DNA of 64,000 bases from Paractinoplanes aksuensis (lineage in GTDB: Bacteria > Actinomycetota > Actinomycetes > Mycobacteriales > Micromonosporaceae). A model generated the notes under the pieces. The model was not told the origin of the DNA. It was given only the letters and a program-made list of their open reading frames with translations, and made no database searches. The position numbers and the translations under genes were made by a program. The stretch is from NCBI RefSeq assembly GCF_024137025.1, contig NZ_JAMYJR010000001.1:124001-188000 (forward strand), written 5' to 3'. This document shows, piece after piece, positions 45,969 through 53,840 of the stretch (positions within the stretch are counted from its first letter, which is position 1; each line of letters begins with the position of its first letter).

Positions 45969-46807
45969 GTCGTTGCTCCTTCTCCAGGGGAGGGTGGGAT
46001 CTCACCGTGCCGGGACAGGCTGACCGCTCCACTGACGGCGATGGCGAACCCGGCGGCGGCCGCCCAGTCCCAGCCGGGCCGCGGGCGGTCGCCCAACAGC
46101 AACAAGCCGACCGCGGCCGGGGCCACGGTCTCGAGAACGACGAGCGGCGCGGTCGCCCGGGTCACCGAGCCGCGCTGCATGGCCAACGAGTAGGTCAGCA
46201 GCGCGACCACCCCGCCGAGGGCCAGCCCGTAGGCGGCCGGATCGGTGAGGACACCGGTGACCGTGAGCGGCGCCGGCAGCACCCGCGTGGCCACGGCGAC
46301 CACGCCGTACCCGAGCCCGGCGACCGCGCCCAGCAGCGCCGCGCCCCCGAACCTGGCCAGCGGAACGGCCAGCGCCACGAGCACGACGGCCGCCACCAGC
46401 ACACCCCAGCTGAACGATGAGGCCAGCTCGACCGGCCGGTCCTCGGCCGCCGACAGCCCGACCAGTACGAGCCCGGCGATGACGACACCCACGCCGATCC
46501 AGTCGCTGCGGCGCAGTCGCATCTTGAGCACCACCGCACCCAGCACGGCGGTGACGGCCAGGAAACTCGCCACGACCGACTGCACCACGAACAGCGGCAG
46601 CGTGCGCAGTGCTACCAGCGAGAGCAGGAAGGCCACTCCGTCGACGGCGAGCCCGAGCAGATAGAGCCACGACCGCGCCAGCCGCACCAGCAGACCGAGA
46701 TCGAGGCCTTCGGCCACGGGCGTACGCCGTACGGCCAAGGCCTGTAGGACGGACGCGACGCCGTAACACAGGGCCGAACCGAGCGCACCCACCAGCCCGA
46801 GTCCCAT
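45965..46807 (-). CDS. DMT-superfamily (EamA-like) transporter
   Basis: 280 aa, nine to ten hydrophobic helices, with two halves related to each other as in drug/metabolite transporters. Starts MGLGLVGALGSALCYGVASVLQALAV, a pattern frequent in actinobacterial EamA-like proteins. Its stop overlaps the lysX start, which suggests a membrane-lipid or envelope role but does not identify the substrate. Confidence 0.8.
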   Translation of the reverse strand: MGLGLVGALGSALCYGVASVLQALAVRRTPVAEGLDLGLLVRLARSWLYLLGLAVDGVAFLLSLVALRTLPLFVVQSVVASFLAVTAVLGAVVLKMRLRRSDWIGVGVVIAGLVLVGLSAAEDRPVELASSFSWGVLVAAVVLVALAVPLARFGGAALLGAVAGLGYGVVAVATRVLPAPLTVTGVLTDPAAYGLALGGVVALLTYSLAMQRGSVTRATAPLVVLETVAPAAVGLLLLGDRPRPGWDWAAAAGFAIAVSGAVSLSRHGEIPPSPGEGATT

Positions 46808-46817
46808 GATCCCGACC

Positions 46818-47315
46818 CTAGTCCCGCCCGCGGCGCCGACGCAGTGGGCCGAATCTCCCGGTCCGGCCGCCGTCGGTGTGGACTTCCGACACGGAGACGA
46901 TCATCAACAGGGCGGCGAGCGGCAGCTCGACCAGAACGGCGGACGCCAGCGCCGCCGCCAACCCGTCCCGGCCGGTGGTGACCAGGTCGAAGCCGGCGTC
47001 GCAGAGCAGCAGCAGCCCGAGCCCGAACCCGACCAGCGGCGCCTCGGGCCGCCGGCGCAAGACGAGGACCGCGGTGGTGGCGAACAGCGCCAGCAGCAGC
47101 AGGTCGAAGCCGAGCCAGGCCGGCCGCCAGTGGTGCACGGTGTGCGAGTCGGGCAGGGTCGCGGCCAGGTAGCCGATCCACGGCACGAGCAGCACCGCGC
47201 AGGCCAGCAGCAAGGCCACGAACCACCGGCGGCGGCGCGGCGCGACCGACAGCCGGCGGATCAGATCCCGGCGCTGGTCCTCGGACATCGCGGCGATGTC
47301 GTCATCGCTGATCAC
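46818..47315 (-). CDS. membrane protein of unknown function
   Basis: 165 aa from a GTG; four hydrophobic helices (about 33-51, 68-86, 92-110, 122-145) with a basic N-terminal and a strongly basic C-terminal tail. No family recognised. Overlaps the response-regulator remnant by 14 bases and precedes the transporter and lysX genes in the same direction. Confidence 0.65.
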   Translation of the reverse strand: MISDDDIAAMSEDQRRDLIRRLSVAPRRRRWFVALLLACAVLLVPWIGYLAATLPDSHTVHHWRPAWLGFDLLLLALFATTAVLVLRRRPEAPLVGFGLGLLLLCDAGFDLVTTGRDGLAAALASAVLVELPLAALLMIVSVSEVHTDGGRTGRFGPLRRRRGRD

Positions 47316-47799
47316 CCCCCGATCCTGACACCGACTCCGGCCCGAGTCCGCCCTGCTGGGCCAGCAGCCCGGCCTGGGTACGGTTGTCGCAGTCGAGCTT
47401 GACCAGCAACCGCGACACGTACCCCTTGACCGTGGCCTCGCTCAGCCGCAGCCGCCGGGCGATGCGCAGGTTGGAGTCGCCCGCGCCCAGCCCGGCCAGC
47501 ACCTCGGTCTCGCGCTCGCTGAGCCGGCTCAGCCGCTCGCGCACCCGGCGGCGGTCACCGGCCGCGCCCAGCAGGCGCTGCGCGGCCACCGGGGACAGCA
47601 CCGTGCCGCCGCCGGCCGCGGCCCGCACCAGCGTGACCAGGTCGTCCGGGTCGGTCGACTTGACCAGGAAGCCGGCCGCCCCGGCCTCCAGCGCCCGCAG
47701 CACGTACTCGTCGTGGTCGAACGTGGTCAGCACGACCAGCCGGGGCGGGTCGGGGAAGCGGGCGATGCGTTCGATCGCGGTCAGGCCGTCGACCCCGGG
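47302..47799 (-). pseudogene. NarL/LuxR-type response regulator missing the N-terminal half of its receiver domain
   Basis: The readable part begins at PGVDGLTAIERIARFPDPP, the stretch that normally follows the phospho-accepting Asp, and continues through VVLTTFDHDEYVLRALEAGA, the conserved receiver Lys (FLVKS), and an intact LuxR HTH (LSERETEVLAGLGAGDSNLR). The frame has a stop about 45 bases further up, and the acidic pocket and phospho-Asp are absent. No histidine kinase gene is nearby. A GTG at 47733 could still give a 143-residue HTH fragment. The missing end coincides with the missing end of the plus-strand remnant at 47802. Confidence 0.75.
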
Positions 47800-47801
47800 C
47801 C

Positions 47802-48041
47802 GTGCTCGGCCCGATGGGGCGCATGGCGCTCACCGACTACGTACTGGCCTCGGTCCTGATCCTGGTGGCCGACCGCGTGCTCGACCTGGACGGGTATACC
47901 GAGATCGTCTGGACCGGCCTGGTCATCGGCGTCGTGCAGGCCGCCCTCAGCATTGTGTGGCTGCGGCACTTCCGCTACGGGCCGCTCGAATGGGTGTGGC
48001 GCTGCCTGAGCTGGTGGCGGCTCATGCCGATCCGGTCTTAA
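47802..48041 (+). pseudogene. C-terminal fragment of a DUF418 (YeiB-like) membrane protein
   Basis: 79 residues, LGPMGRMALTDYVLASV at the start and IVWLRHFRYGPLEWVWRC near the end. These match the last two helices and the diagnostic GPLEW C-terminus of DUF418 proteins, which are normally 350-400 residues long. Everything before is missing; instead the sequence runs directly into the truncated response regulator on the other strand. Probably non-functional. Confidence 0.78.
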
Positions 48042-48073
48042 GCACCGCCCGGGGTCGTGCCGATGGGCCTTGT

Positions 48074-49660
48074 GTGCGCAGGGGACGCGGCTGGACCGGT
48101 CTGCTGCTGGTGGCCACGGTCCTGGCCACCGGCGGCGCGGTGACGATCGCCGCGTACGACATCGTCGACAGCGGCGAGGAGCGCTACGCGGCCCAGGTCA
48201 TGGACCGCTACGCCGACGACCTGTCGGCGGCCGTCAGCGACCGGGCCGGGCGCTACTCCGAAACCGTGAGCGACCTCGCGGCCGCCGTGGGCGCCCAGAC
48301 CGACCTGCGGAAGGACGACTTCGTCCGGATCACCGCCACGCTCGACGGGGCCCGGCTGCCCGGCGCGGCCGGCATCACCTTCGTGGTGCCCGCCGCCACC
48401 CCCGAGGTGCCCGCGGTCCAGCGCTACTGGCGCGAACGCGGCGCCGAGAAGCTGCGGCTGCTGCCCGCGCGGGGCGTCCCGACCCACGACTTCGTGGTCT
48501 TCGAGCGGACGTTCGACAGCGTCACCGACACTGCCGGCATCGACCTGGCCCAGCGACCGCAGGCGGGCGAGGTGCTACGGACCGCGCAGGCCAGCGGCCG
48601 GCCCGCGATCAGCCCGGCCTACCGGCTGATCCGGGACGACAGACTCGCGGCGACCGCCCGCCAGACGTCCGTCTCGTTCGCCGCGCCGGTCTACTCCGGG
48701 CTCGGCTCGTCGGCGCCGGACGTGTTCAAGGGATGGATCGTCATGCCGGTCCGGGGGCAGGACTTCATGGCCCACACCCTGCTCGACCGCGGCCAGGGCG
48801 CGGTGCAAGCCGAACTGACGGAGTCCGGCGGCAGCCACGCTGTGCTCGCGTCGGCGCTGCCGGGTCGGCGGGTGAGCGACGAGACACTGGTCCGGCAGCG
48901 GGCGCTCACCGTGGGGCAGAGGCATTGGGAGGTCACGCTGTGGCCCACTACGCGGCTTCTCAGCGCGACCAATCGGGGGATGAGCCGGTTCACGTTGGCG
49001 GCGGGGGCGGCGCTGACGCTGCTGTTGTGTTTGATGACTGCCGTGTTGACGGGGAGCCGTAACCGCGCGTTGCAGCAAGTCGACGAGGCCACGGCGGAGC
49101 TGCGGCACGACATCGCACGGCGGGAGAGCGTCGAGGCTCAGCTGCGGGAACGTGAGCAGGAGCTGCACCACCTGGCGTTCCACGATCCGTTGACGGGGCT
49201 GGCCAACCGCATGTTGTTCTATGACCGGTTGACTCACGCTGTGGCTACACACAGCCGGATCGGTGGGCAACTGGCGGTGTTGTTCATCGATCTGGACGGA
49301 TTCAAACGGGTCAACGACGAACACGGCCATCATGCGGGTGACCTGGTCTTGCGTACGGTGGCGGAACGCCTGCGGGCGTCGCTGCGCGCCTCGGACACGG
49401 TGGCCCGGTTCGGTGGGGACGAGTTCGCCATCATCCTGCAGGACATCGCGTCGGATGGTGATGCCCGGGCGGTGGCTGAGCGGATCATCGCCGATGTGCG
49501 TAAGGACATCGATGTGCACGGGGAGGTGGCGCAGGTGTCGACCAGTATCGGGATCGCGGTGGGGCACAGCGGGCGTACGGCTGAGGACTTGATCCGGGAG
49601 GCTGATGTGGCGATGTATGCGGCTAAGAGTGGTGGCAAGGACCAGTACGTCACGGCGTGA
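48074..49660 (+). CDS. membrane-anchored diguanylate cyclase with CHASE sensor domain
   Basis: 528 aa from a GTG at 48074; the frame stays open upstream but that part is antisense to the response regulator. First membrane helix at about 7-25, an extracytoplasmic CHASE-like domain (about 30-300, with GAAGITFVVPA and TFDSVTDTAGIDLA), a second helix (about 305-327), a coiled coil, and a GGDEF domain from FHDPLTGLANR to the end. The catalytic motif FGGDEF (near 448-452) is intact and an RxxD inhibitory site (RASD) lies just before it. Makes cyclic di-GMP in response to an external signal, with product feedback. Confidence 0.88.
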   Translation: MRRGRGWTGLLLVATVLATGGAVTIAAYDIVDSGEERYAAQVMDRYADDLSAAVSDRAGRYSETVSDLAAAVGAQTDLRKDDFVRITATLDGARLPGAAGITFVVPAATPEVPAVQRYWRERGAEKLRLLPARGVPTHDFVVFERTFDSVTDTAGIDLAQRPQAGEVLRTAQASGRPAISPAYRLIRDDRLAATARQTSVSFAAPVYSGLGSSAPDVFKGWIVMPVRGQDFMAHTLLDRGQGAVQAELTESGGSHAVLASALPGRRVSDETLVRQRALTVGQRHWEVTLWPTTRLLSATNRGMSRFTLAAGAALTLLLCLMTAVLTGSRNRALQQVDEATAELRHDIARRESVEAQLREREQELHHLAFHDPLTGLANRMLFYDRLTHAVATHSRIGGQLAVLFIDLDGFKRVNDEHGHHAGDLVLRTVAERLRASLRASDTVARFGGDEFAIILQDIASDGDARAVAERIIADVRKDIDVHGEVAQVSTSIGIAVGHSGRTAEDLIREADVAMYAAKSGGKDQYVTA

Positions 49661-49688
49661 TTGTCAGTGTTGGGGCTGGGTAAAACTG

Positions 49689-49865
49689 ATGTGCATGAAG
49701 CTGTGGAACATACCGGCCTGGGCCTGGATCACGGGGATCGTGATCGGGACGACGATCAGCCTGATGATGTTCGATGACCTCATTATTGCGGCGATGTTCG
49801 GAGTGTCTATCGGCACTGCCTTTGCGATCGCCTTTGGGGCTACTAGCTCTGCTCGTAGGGAATAG
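49689..49865 (+). CDS. small membrane protein of unknown function
   Basis: 58 aa (ATG at 49689; 49695 is possible). Two predicted helices: IPAWAWITGIVIGTTISLM and LIIAAMFGVSIGTAFAIAFG. Weak ribosome site. It ends 21 bases before the second copy of the hairpin element. Confidence 0.5.
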   Translation: MCMKLWNIPAWAWITGIVIGTTISLMMFDDLIIAAMFGVSIGTAFAIAFGATSSARRE

Positions 49866-49885
49866 GCGGCCTTCTTACGGTGGAC

Positions 49886-50134
49886 GGGTGGGGCCGAGGG
49901 TGGCCATGCTGGGCTGTGGAGCAGTTATGCCCTGCATGGCCACCCTCGGCCCCACCCTTGCGGGGTTTCAGCTCGCTCTTGCGTTGGGGGCGGCGCTTCT
50001 CTGAGTGCTGGGGTTCGCTGGGGGAACCCGTGCGGGTTGGGGGTCCGGCTGCCGCGTTTGGGGGGAGCCAGGACTTCGGCTTACTCAGGCCGGCCTTTGT
50101 GGTGGGGCGCGCGTTCGTACCGTGCCGGTTGCGC
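49886..50134 (+). repeat. dispersed ~249-nt hairpin element, copy B
   Basis: Second copy of the element at 10249-10497, same orientation and same length. The stem is a perfect 24-bp inverted repeat (49886-49909 and 49934-49957) with a T.T mismatch, four further pairs, and a 14-base loop TGTGGAGCAGTTAT. The three stem positions that differ from copy A are all compensated on the opposite arm. Shared downstream blocks lie at 50017-50059 and 50111-50134 (the latter 24 bases identical). It fills the gap between two converging genes. Confidence 0.85.
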
Positions 50135-50161
50135 TGGTGTTTCTCGGGCCGGTCGGCCTGC

Positions 50162-50452
50162 TCAGGCTGCGAGGGCTATCAGGGCGGAGAGGGCTAAGCC
50201 GACTGCTGAGCCGGAGGCCAGGGGAGCGGCCAGGGGTCTTGTTCGTGTTGCCAGGGCTACGGCTGCGCAGGCGATCAAGGACCAGAACAGGAGGGCTGCT
50301 GAGGCGAACAGGCCCAGTTGGGTCTGGATGGCGGCGTCGCTGTCTTGCAGGTTGCGGCCTTGGACCAGCAGCAGCGCGGTCAGGAAAAGTTGGGGTAGTG
50401 ATCCCAGCAGGGCGAGGGTCCAGCTCCGGCGGCGGGAGCGTGCCGAGGGCAT
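50162..50452 (-). CDS. small membrane protein of unknown function
   Basis: 96 aa from an ATG with GGGAGAC upstream; a longer start at 50521 is possible. Basic N-terminus and three hydrophobic segments (about 10-30, 45-65, 72-95). No family recognised. Confidence 0.55.
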   Translation of the reverse strand: MPSARSRRRSWTLALLGSLPQLFLTALLLVQGRNLQDSDAAIQTQLGLFASAALLFWSLIACAAVALATRTRPLAAPLASGSAVGLALSALIALAA

Positions 50453-50597
50453 GGCGTCTCCCTCGTTGGGCGTGGGTGTTCCCGATGAATTATGTCGAGG
50501 TTCGGCGTACGTCGTGGTCACGTCGGGCGTGATGACGGTGGTCCGCTGTGCTGACGGCGGCTCAGGTCGGGCCGGCTGCTGCCGATCAGATGCGGTC

Positions 50598-50941
50598 GTG
50601 AAACCACCTTCTCGCGCATCGCGGACAGTGCTGCGAGCGATGCTGGTGTCGTGGGCGTGGTGGCTCGCTGCTTGGCTGGGCGCCCTGGTCTACGCCGCTG
50701 TTCGTGCTGATCCGGAGCCGGGTTGCGGGGGTCCGGGTGTGCCAGTGACCGCGACTGGATGGTGGCGGAACTGGTGCTGCTCGGCATTCCGGCGGTCGTC
50801 AGCGGAGCGGTGGTGAGCGCGGTTCTGGTCGGGCTCCTGGCGCGGCGCGGCCGGCGTTCGGCAGTGGCTCTCGGAACCGCTGCGACGTGGCTTTGCTGGC
50901 TTGCCGTCGCCGCGTTCGCCGTGATCCGCGCGGCGACGTGA
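50598..50941 (+). pseudogene. small membrane protein gene, apparently frameshifted in a G run
   Basis: A GTG at 50598 opens a frame with a helix (AMLVSWAWWLAAWLGALVYA) up to about 50720. A second frame then carries two more helices (LVLLGIPAVVSGAVVSAVLV and ATWLCWLAVAAFAVI) to a stop at 50941. The frames join smoothly if one G is added to the run GGGGG near 50725, giving about 113 residues. This could be a natural frameshift, a sequencing error, or two overlapping small genes. Function unknown. Confidence 0.4.
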
Positions 50942-51038
50942 CTCGACATGCCAACCGCCGACGACTGCTCGACTTCTGGGCTGATGCTCGATCGCGAACG
51001 GATGGCTGATCCCTCGCGCCGGATCTAGCATGCTCTTC

Positions 51039-51536
51039 ATGAGCGACGTCGACGCCGGTGAGTTGCCCGAGCTGACGTACGTACTGCCGACCATCCCGGC
51101 CTCGGCCGGCGCTCTGATCCGTGCCCGCAAGGGCCGGTTGCTCATCCTGAAGCCGACGTACAAGGGCGGCTGGACGATCCCCGGCGGGGTGGTGGAGGTC
51201 GGCGAGTCACCCTGGGAAGCATGTCGCCGAGAAACCAGGGAGGAGGCCGGCCTCGACGTCACCACGGGCCGGCTCAAGTGCGTCGACTTCCTCCGACCAC
51301 GACCTGACCGTCCGGGCGGCATGCGCTTCCTCTTCGACTGCGGCGTCTTCGACGACGACGTCCTGGCCACGGTGGTCCTCCAGCCGCTCGAAATCTCCGA
51401 AAGCCAAATCCTGCCGATCGACGAGGCGCTGCCTTTGCTCAGCGGGCCCGTCCGTCGTCGGGTACGCGCCGCCTGGAAAACAAAGCACGTCCGCTACCTG
51501 GAAGACGGCCGCCCGGCACAAGGCGTCACTCCTTAG
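51039..51536 (+). CDS. NUDIX hydrolase
   Basis: 165 aa from the ATG at 51039 (an ATG at 51030 would add three residues). The NUDIX box is complete across residues 50-72 (begins GVVEVGESP and ends RETREEAGL), preceded by GGWTIPGG as in ADP-ribose/MutT-like members. Hydrolyses a nucleoside diphosphate linked to another group; substrate unknown. Single-gene unit. Confidence 0.9.
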   Translation: MSDVDAGELPELTYVLPTIPASAGALIRARKGRLLILKPTYKGGWTIPGGVVEVGESPWEACRRETREEAGLDVTTGRLKCVDFLRPRPDRPGGMRFLFDCGVFDDDVLATVVLQPLEISESQILPIDEALPLLSGPVRRRVRAAWKTKHVRYLEDGRPAQGVTP

Positions 51537-51844
51537 CGGCCCGCAACCACCGACCGCACATCGACAACCCCATGCAACACCGCGGCAACGAACCCCCGGC
51601 CGCCACATACAGCGAGCCCACTCGACGCTGCAACCTGGTCGCCCGCGTCTCGCGGCAAAAGACGCCTTCCGGCTATAACCGGAGACTGCAGTGATCATAT
51701 GGCGCCTTCAACCGCGATGTTCGCATTCAGCAGGCCAGAACACCGGGCCCCAACCCGCCGCCACAGGAACCGGCAAGCGCGCATCGCGGCATGAGAGTGC
51801 ACCCGGCTCCGGACACAGCCACGAATTTTCCGGGAGGACCGGCC
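51537..51844. other. intergenic region left of the AT-richer gene
   Basis: 308 bases with no supported gene. A possible 61-residue frame at 51691-51876 has no family resemblance or ribosome site and overlaps the end of the next gene. Base composition begins to fall toward the right. Short dyads occur (CCGGCTATAACCGG near 51668-51681) but nothing that identifies an attachment site. Confidence 0.4.
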
Positions 51845-53224
51845 TCACCACGGTGCGCGACGCGCTCCAGCAATAATTGCTTTTTGCGCCAAGAATTGGA
51901 CCAGATCGATATCGTGCTGCAGCAGCTTAGATTCCCGACTGCCAGGCACAATCATCTTTACGCCGGTTTTACCTCCATCCTCTTTTGTGTGTACGATTCT
52001 GCATCGAATATCATAAACGCGGTCCGCAGCCTGGCGAGTTAGCTTGTTACCCGCATCCACCGGGTTTATTACAGCGACGTCTTTGATCTTTTTGCCTTCG
52101 GTAAGAAACTTCTTCCTCTCGTCGTCGGCGTCAATAAAGGCGCGAAGCTCTGAATCTTCAACAATCGCGTCTAGGGTGTCCTTCAGCTGATCTCTTTCAC
52201 CCCCGAATCCACGCGGCGATTGAGATGCGATGGCCAAAATTCCATTGAGTTGAGAGTCGTCATGCAAGTCAAAGCGAGGATCGAGCAATTGGCGACGCAG
52301 TCGCTTCAAGGTTTCAGCGCGAGAGAACAGTGGATAGAAATACTCGATTACCTGATAGAAGGCTTGAAACTCGAGAAGTGGGGTACCCACGGCGGTGCGC
52401 CCATATTCATAGAGCGCAGTAGCCTCTTGCGCATACTGCACTTTAGGGAGACGCAGCTTGGTGGCAGCATCTTTAGGTCGCCTTGCTCGAATTAGCGAAT
52501 CGCGGTTGAACCGAACAAGCTGAAGTAACCCTCCATAGAGCAGGTCAATCTCAAAAAATAGAGCTCCTGAAAGACCCTCAAGCAGGGCAACTGCATCATC
52601 ATGACGTCCTGTTGCGACGTTCCTGATCTTCAGAGTAAAGGAGCGATTAGAGGTCATATTCCTTCGATAGTGCAGGTGCTCCAGCGTCTGCATCCCCGGC
52701 GATGGAGGAGAAAATTCCACTTCATGAACCGAAGATCCCTCAATTGGCAAAACCCATGGTCGATCAGGATTGATGTGCGTAGTCGACCTGCTTGCTATAT
52801 CAATTACTTCTTCATCGGTTGAATCCGGCTCTTCAGCCGGAGAATCGACGGAGGCCTGTATTGCTCCGGGGAGCTGTTGAGGAAGCCAGCCCATCCCGAA
52901 GGCAGGGCGCACATAAGCCTCAATTGTGCGGTCTTTGCGATCCAAGAAAGCCAGATAGTCGGAGAGCATGGTCCAGTATTCAAAGTTGCTCTGGAGGAAT
53001 CCTGGTGCGCGCCGAGCGCCGAGCGGAAACGACGTCTTCTCTCTCCCATTGGGAAGAGAGATGGTCAAATACTTCAGGACGGTATCGTCTTCCCTGACCC
53101 GTTCAAGCCATCTAGCCTCGATTCCTGCCGCCTGGGCTCTAGACCAAACAAGATCACGATCGTCGCCAAAATTTGGTTCTTTGACGGGTTCAAGATCTGT
53201 TTCGAGGTATCCTTGCTCTTCCAC
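51845..53224 (-). CDS. orphan protein with C-terminal HEPN-like motif, horizontally acquired, possible anti-phage factor
   Basis: 459 aa in a stretch visibly poorer in GC than its neighbours, with AT-ending codons common. No domain is recognised over the first 280 residues. The C-terminal part is helical and contains YDIRCRIVHTKED (R407 to H412), a match to the R-x4-6-H signature of HEPN ribonucleases, followed by a helix (LLQHDIDLVQFLAQKAI) as in ApeA-like HEPN domains. No antitoxin partner is adjacent. The GTG start is the first in frame after a stop and has no good ribosome site. HEPN assignment and a defence role are inferred from motif and composition. Confidence 0.6.
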   Translation of the reverse strand: MEEQGYLETDLEPVKEPNFGDDRDLVWSRAQAAGIEARWLERVREDDTVLKYLTISLPNGREKTSFPLGARRAPGFLQSNFEYWTMLSDYLAFLDRKDRTIEAYVRPAFGMGWLPQQLPGAIQASVDSPAEEPDSTDEEVIDIASRSTTHINPDRPWVLPIEGSSVHEVEFSPPSPGMQTLEHLHYRRNMTSNRSFTLKIRNVATGRHDDAVALLEGLSGALFFEIDLLYGGLLQLVRFNRDSLIRARRPKDAATKLRLPKVQYAQEATALYEYGRTAVGTPLLEFQAFYQVIEYFYPLFSRAETLKRLRRQLLDPRFDLHDDSQLNGILAIASQSPRGFGGERDQLKDTLDAIVEDSELRAFIDADDERKKFLTEGKKIKDVAVINPVDAGNKLTRQAADRVYDIRCRIVHTKEDGGKTGVKMIVPGSRESKLLQHDIDLVQFLAQKAIIAGARRAPW

Positions 53225-53429
53225 GGAGGCATTCTATCGTTTCCCAGCCGTTGTCAGCGAAAATCTTTTCCGGAAGAACCTGCAACCAGCTGGAGTCACA
53301 CTCACATCGGCATGACAGTGCGTCTTCATGGCTAGCCCGCTTGCGGGATCCTGGCGTAGGCGCTCATGAATTCCTCTGCCGGCCACTCGCCGCCTCCGTG
53401 CACAGGTGACCAGGTGAGCCAGGCGGGGT

Positions 53430-53819
53430 TCAGAAGTCGCGCCACTGGTCGGTCAGTTCGGTGGGGTCCAGGTGGCGGCGGGCGGTCAGCTGTTGCACGT
53501 CGATGCCGGCGGTGGTTAGGACGTTGTCGATGTACTCGCACAGTTCTTCGCGGGTCAAGGTGTCGATCTGGGTCTGGACGTCGTTCAGGGCGCGGACGAC
53601 GCGCTCGACCGCGGCCCACACCGCCTGGTCCGGGACGTCGGGGGCCAGGGCGGCCACGTCGCGCTCGAAGGTGGACAGGCGGGTGTCGACGGCGGCGAGG
53701 AAGTCCGGTGGCCAGGCGCGGGCGGCGTAGGCCTCGTCGGGGGCCAGCGTTCCGGCGGCGACGGCCCTTTCCTGTTCTGTGACCTCGTTCTGCCAGCGTT
53801 CGGTCAACCGCTCGATCAT
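53430..53819 (-). CDS. hypothetical cytoplasmic protein
   Basis: 129 aa, largely alpha-helical and acidic (MIERLTERWQNEVTEQERAV at the start), without signal peptide or membrane segment. It begins 21 bases after the last gene of the pilin-like operon and could be its final member. The C-terminal TAGIDVQQLTARRHLDPTEL gives no family hit by eye. Function unknown. Confidence 0.6.
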   Translation of the reverse strand: MIERLTERWQNEVTEQERAVAAGTLAPDEAYAARAWPPDFLAAVDTRLSTFERDVAALAPDVPDQAVWAAVERVVRALNDVQTQIDTLTREELCEYIDNVLTTAGIDVQQLTARRHLDPTELTDQWRDF

Positions 53820-53840
53820 GGCGGCAGCGTAGAGCAGCGG

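Noticed and set aside
51691..51876. 61-residue open frame left of the AT-richer gene
   Set aside because: No ribosome site, no recognisable domain, and overlaps the 3' end of a better-supported gene on the other strand.
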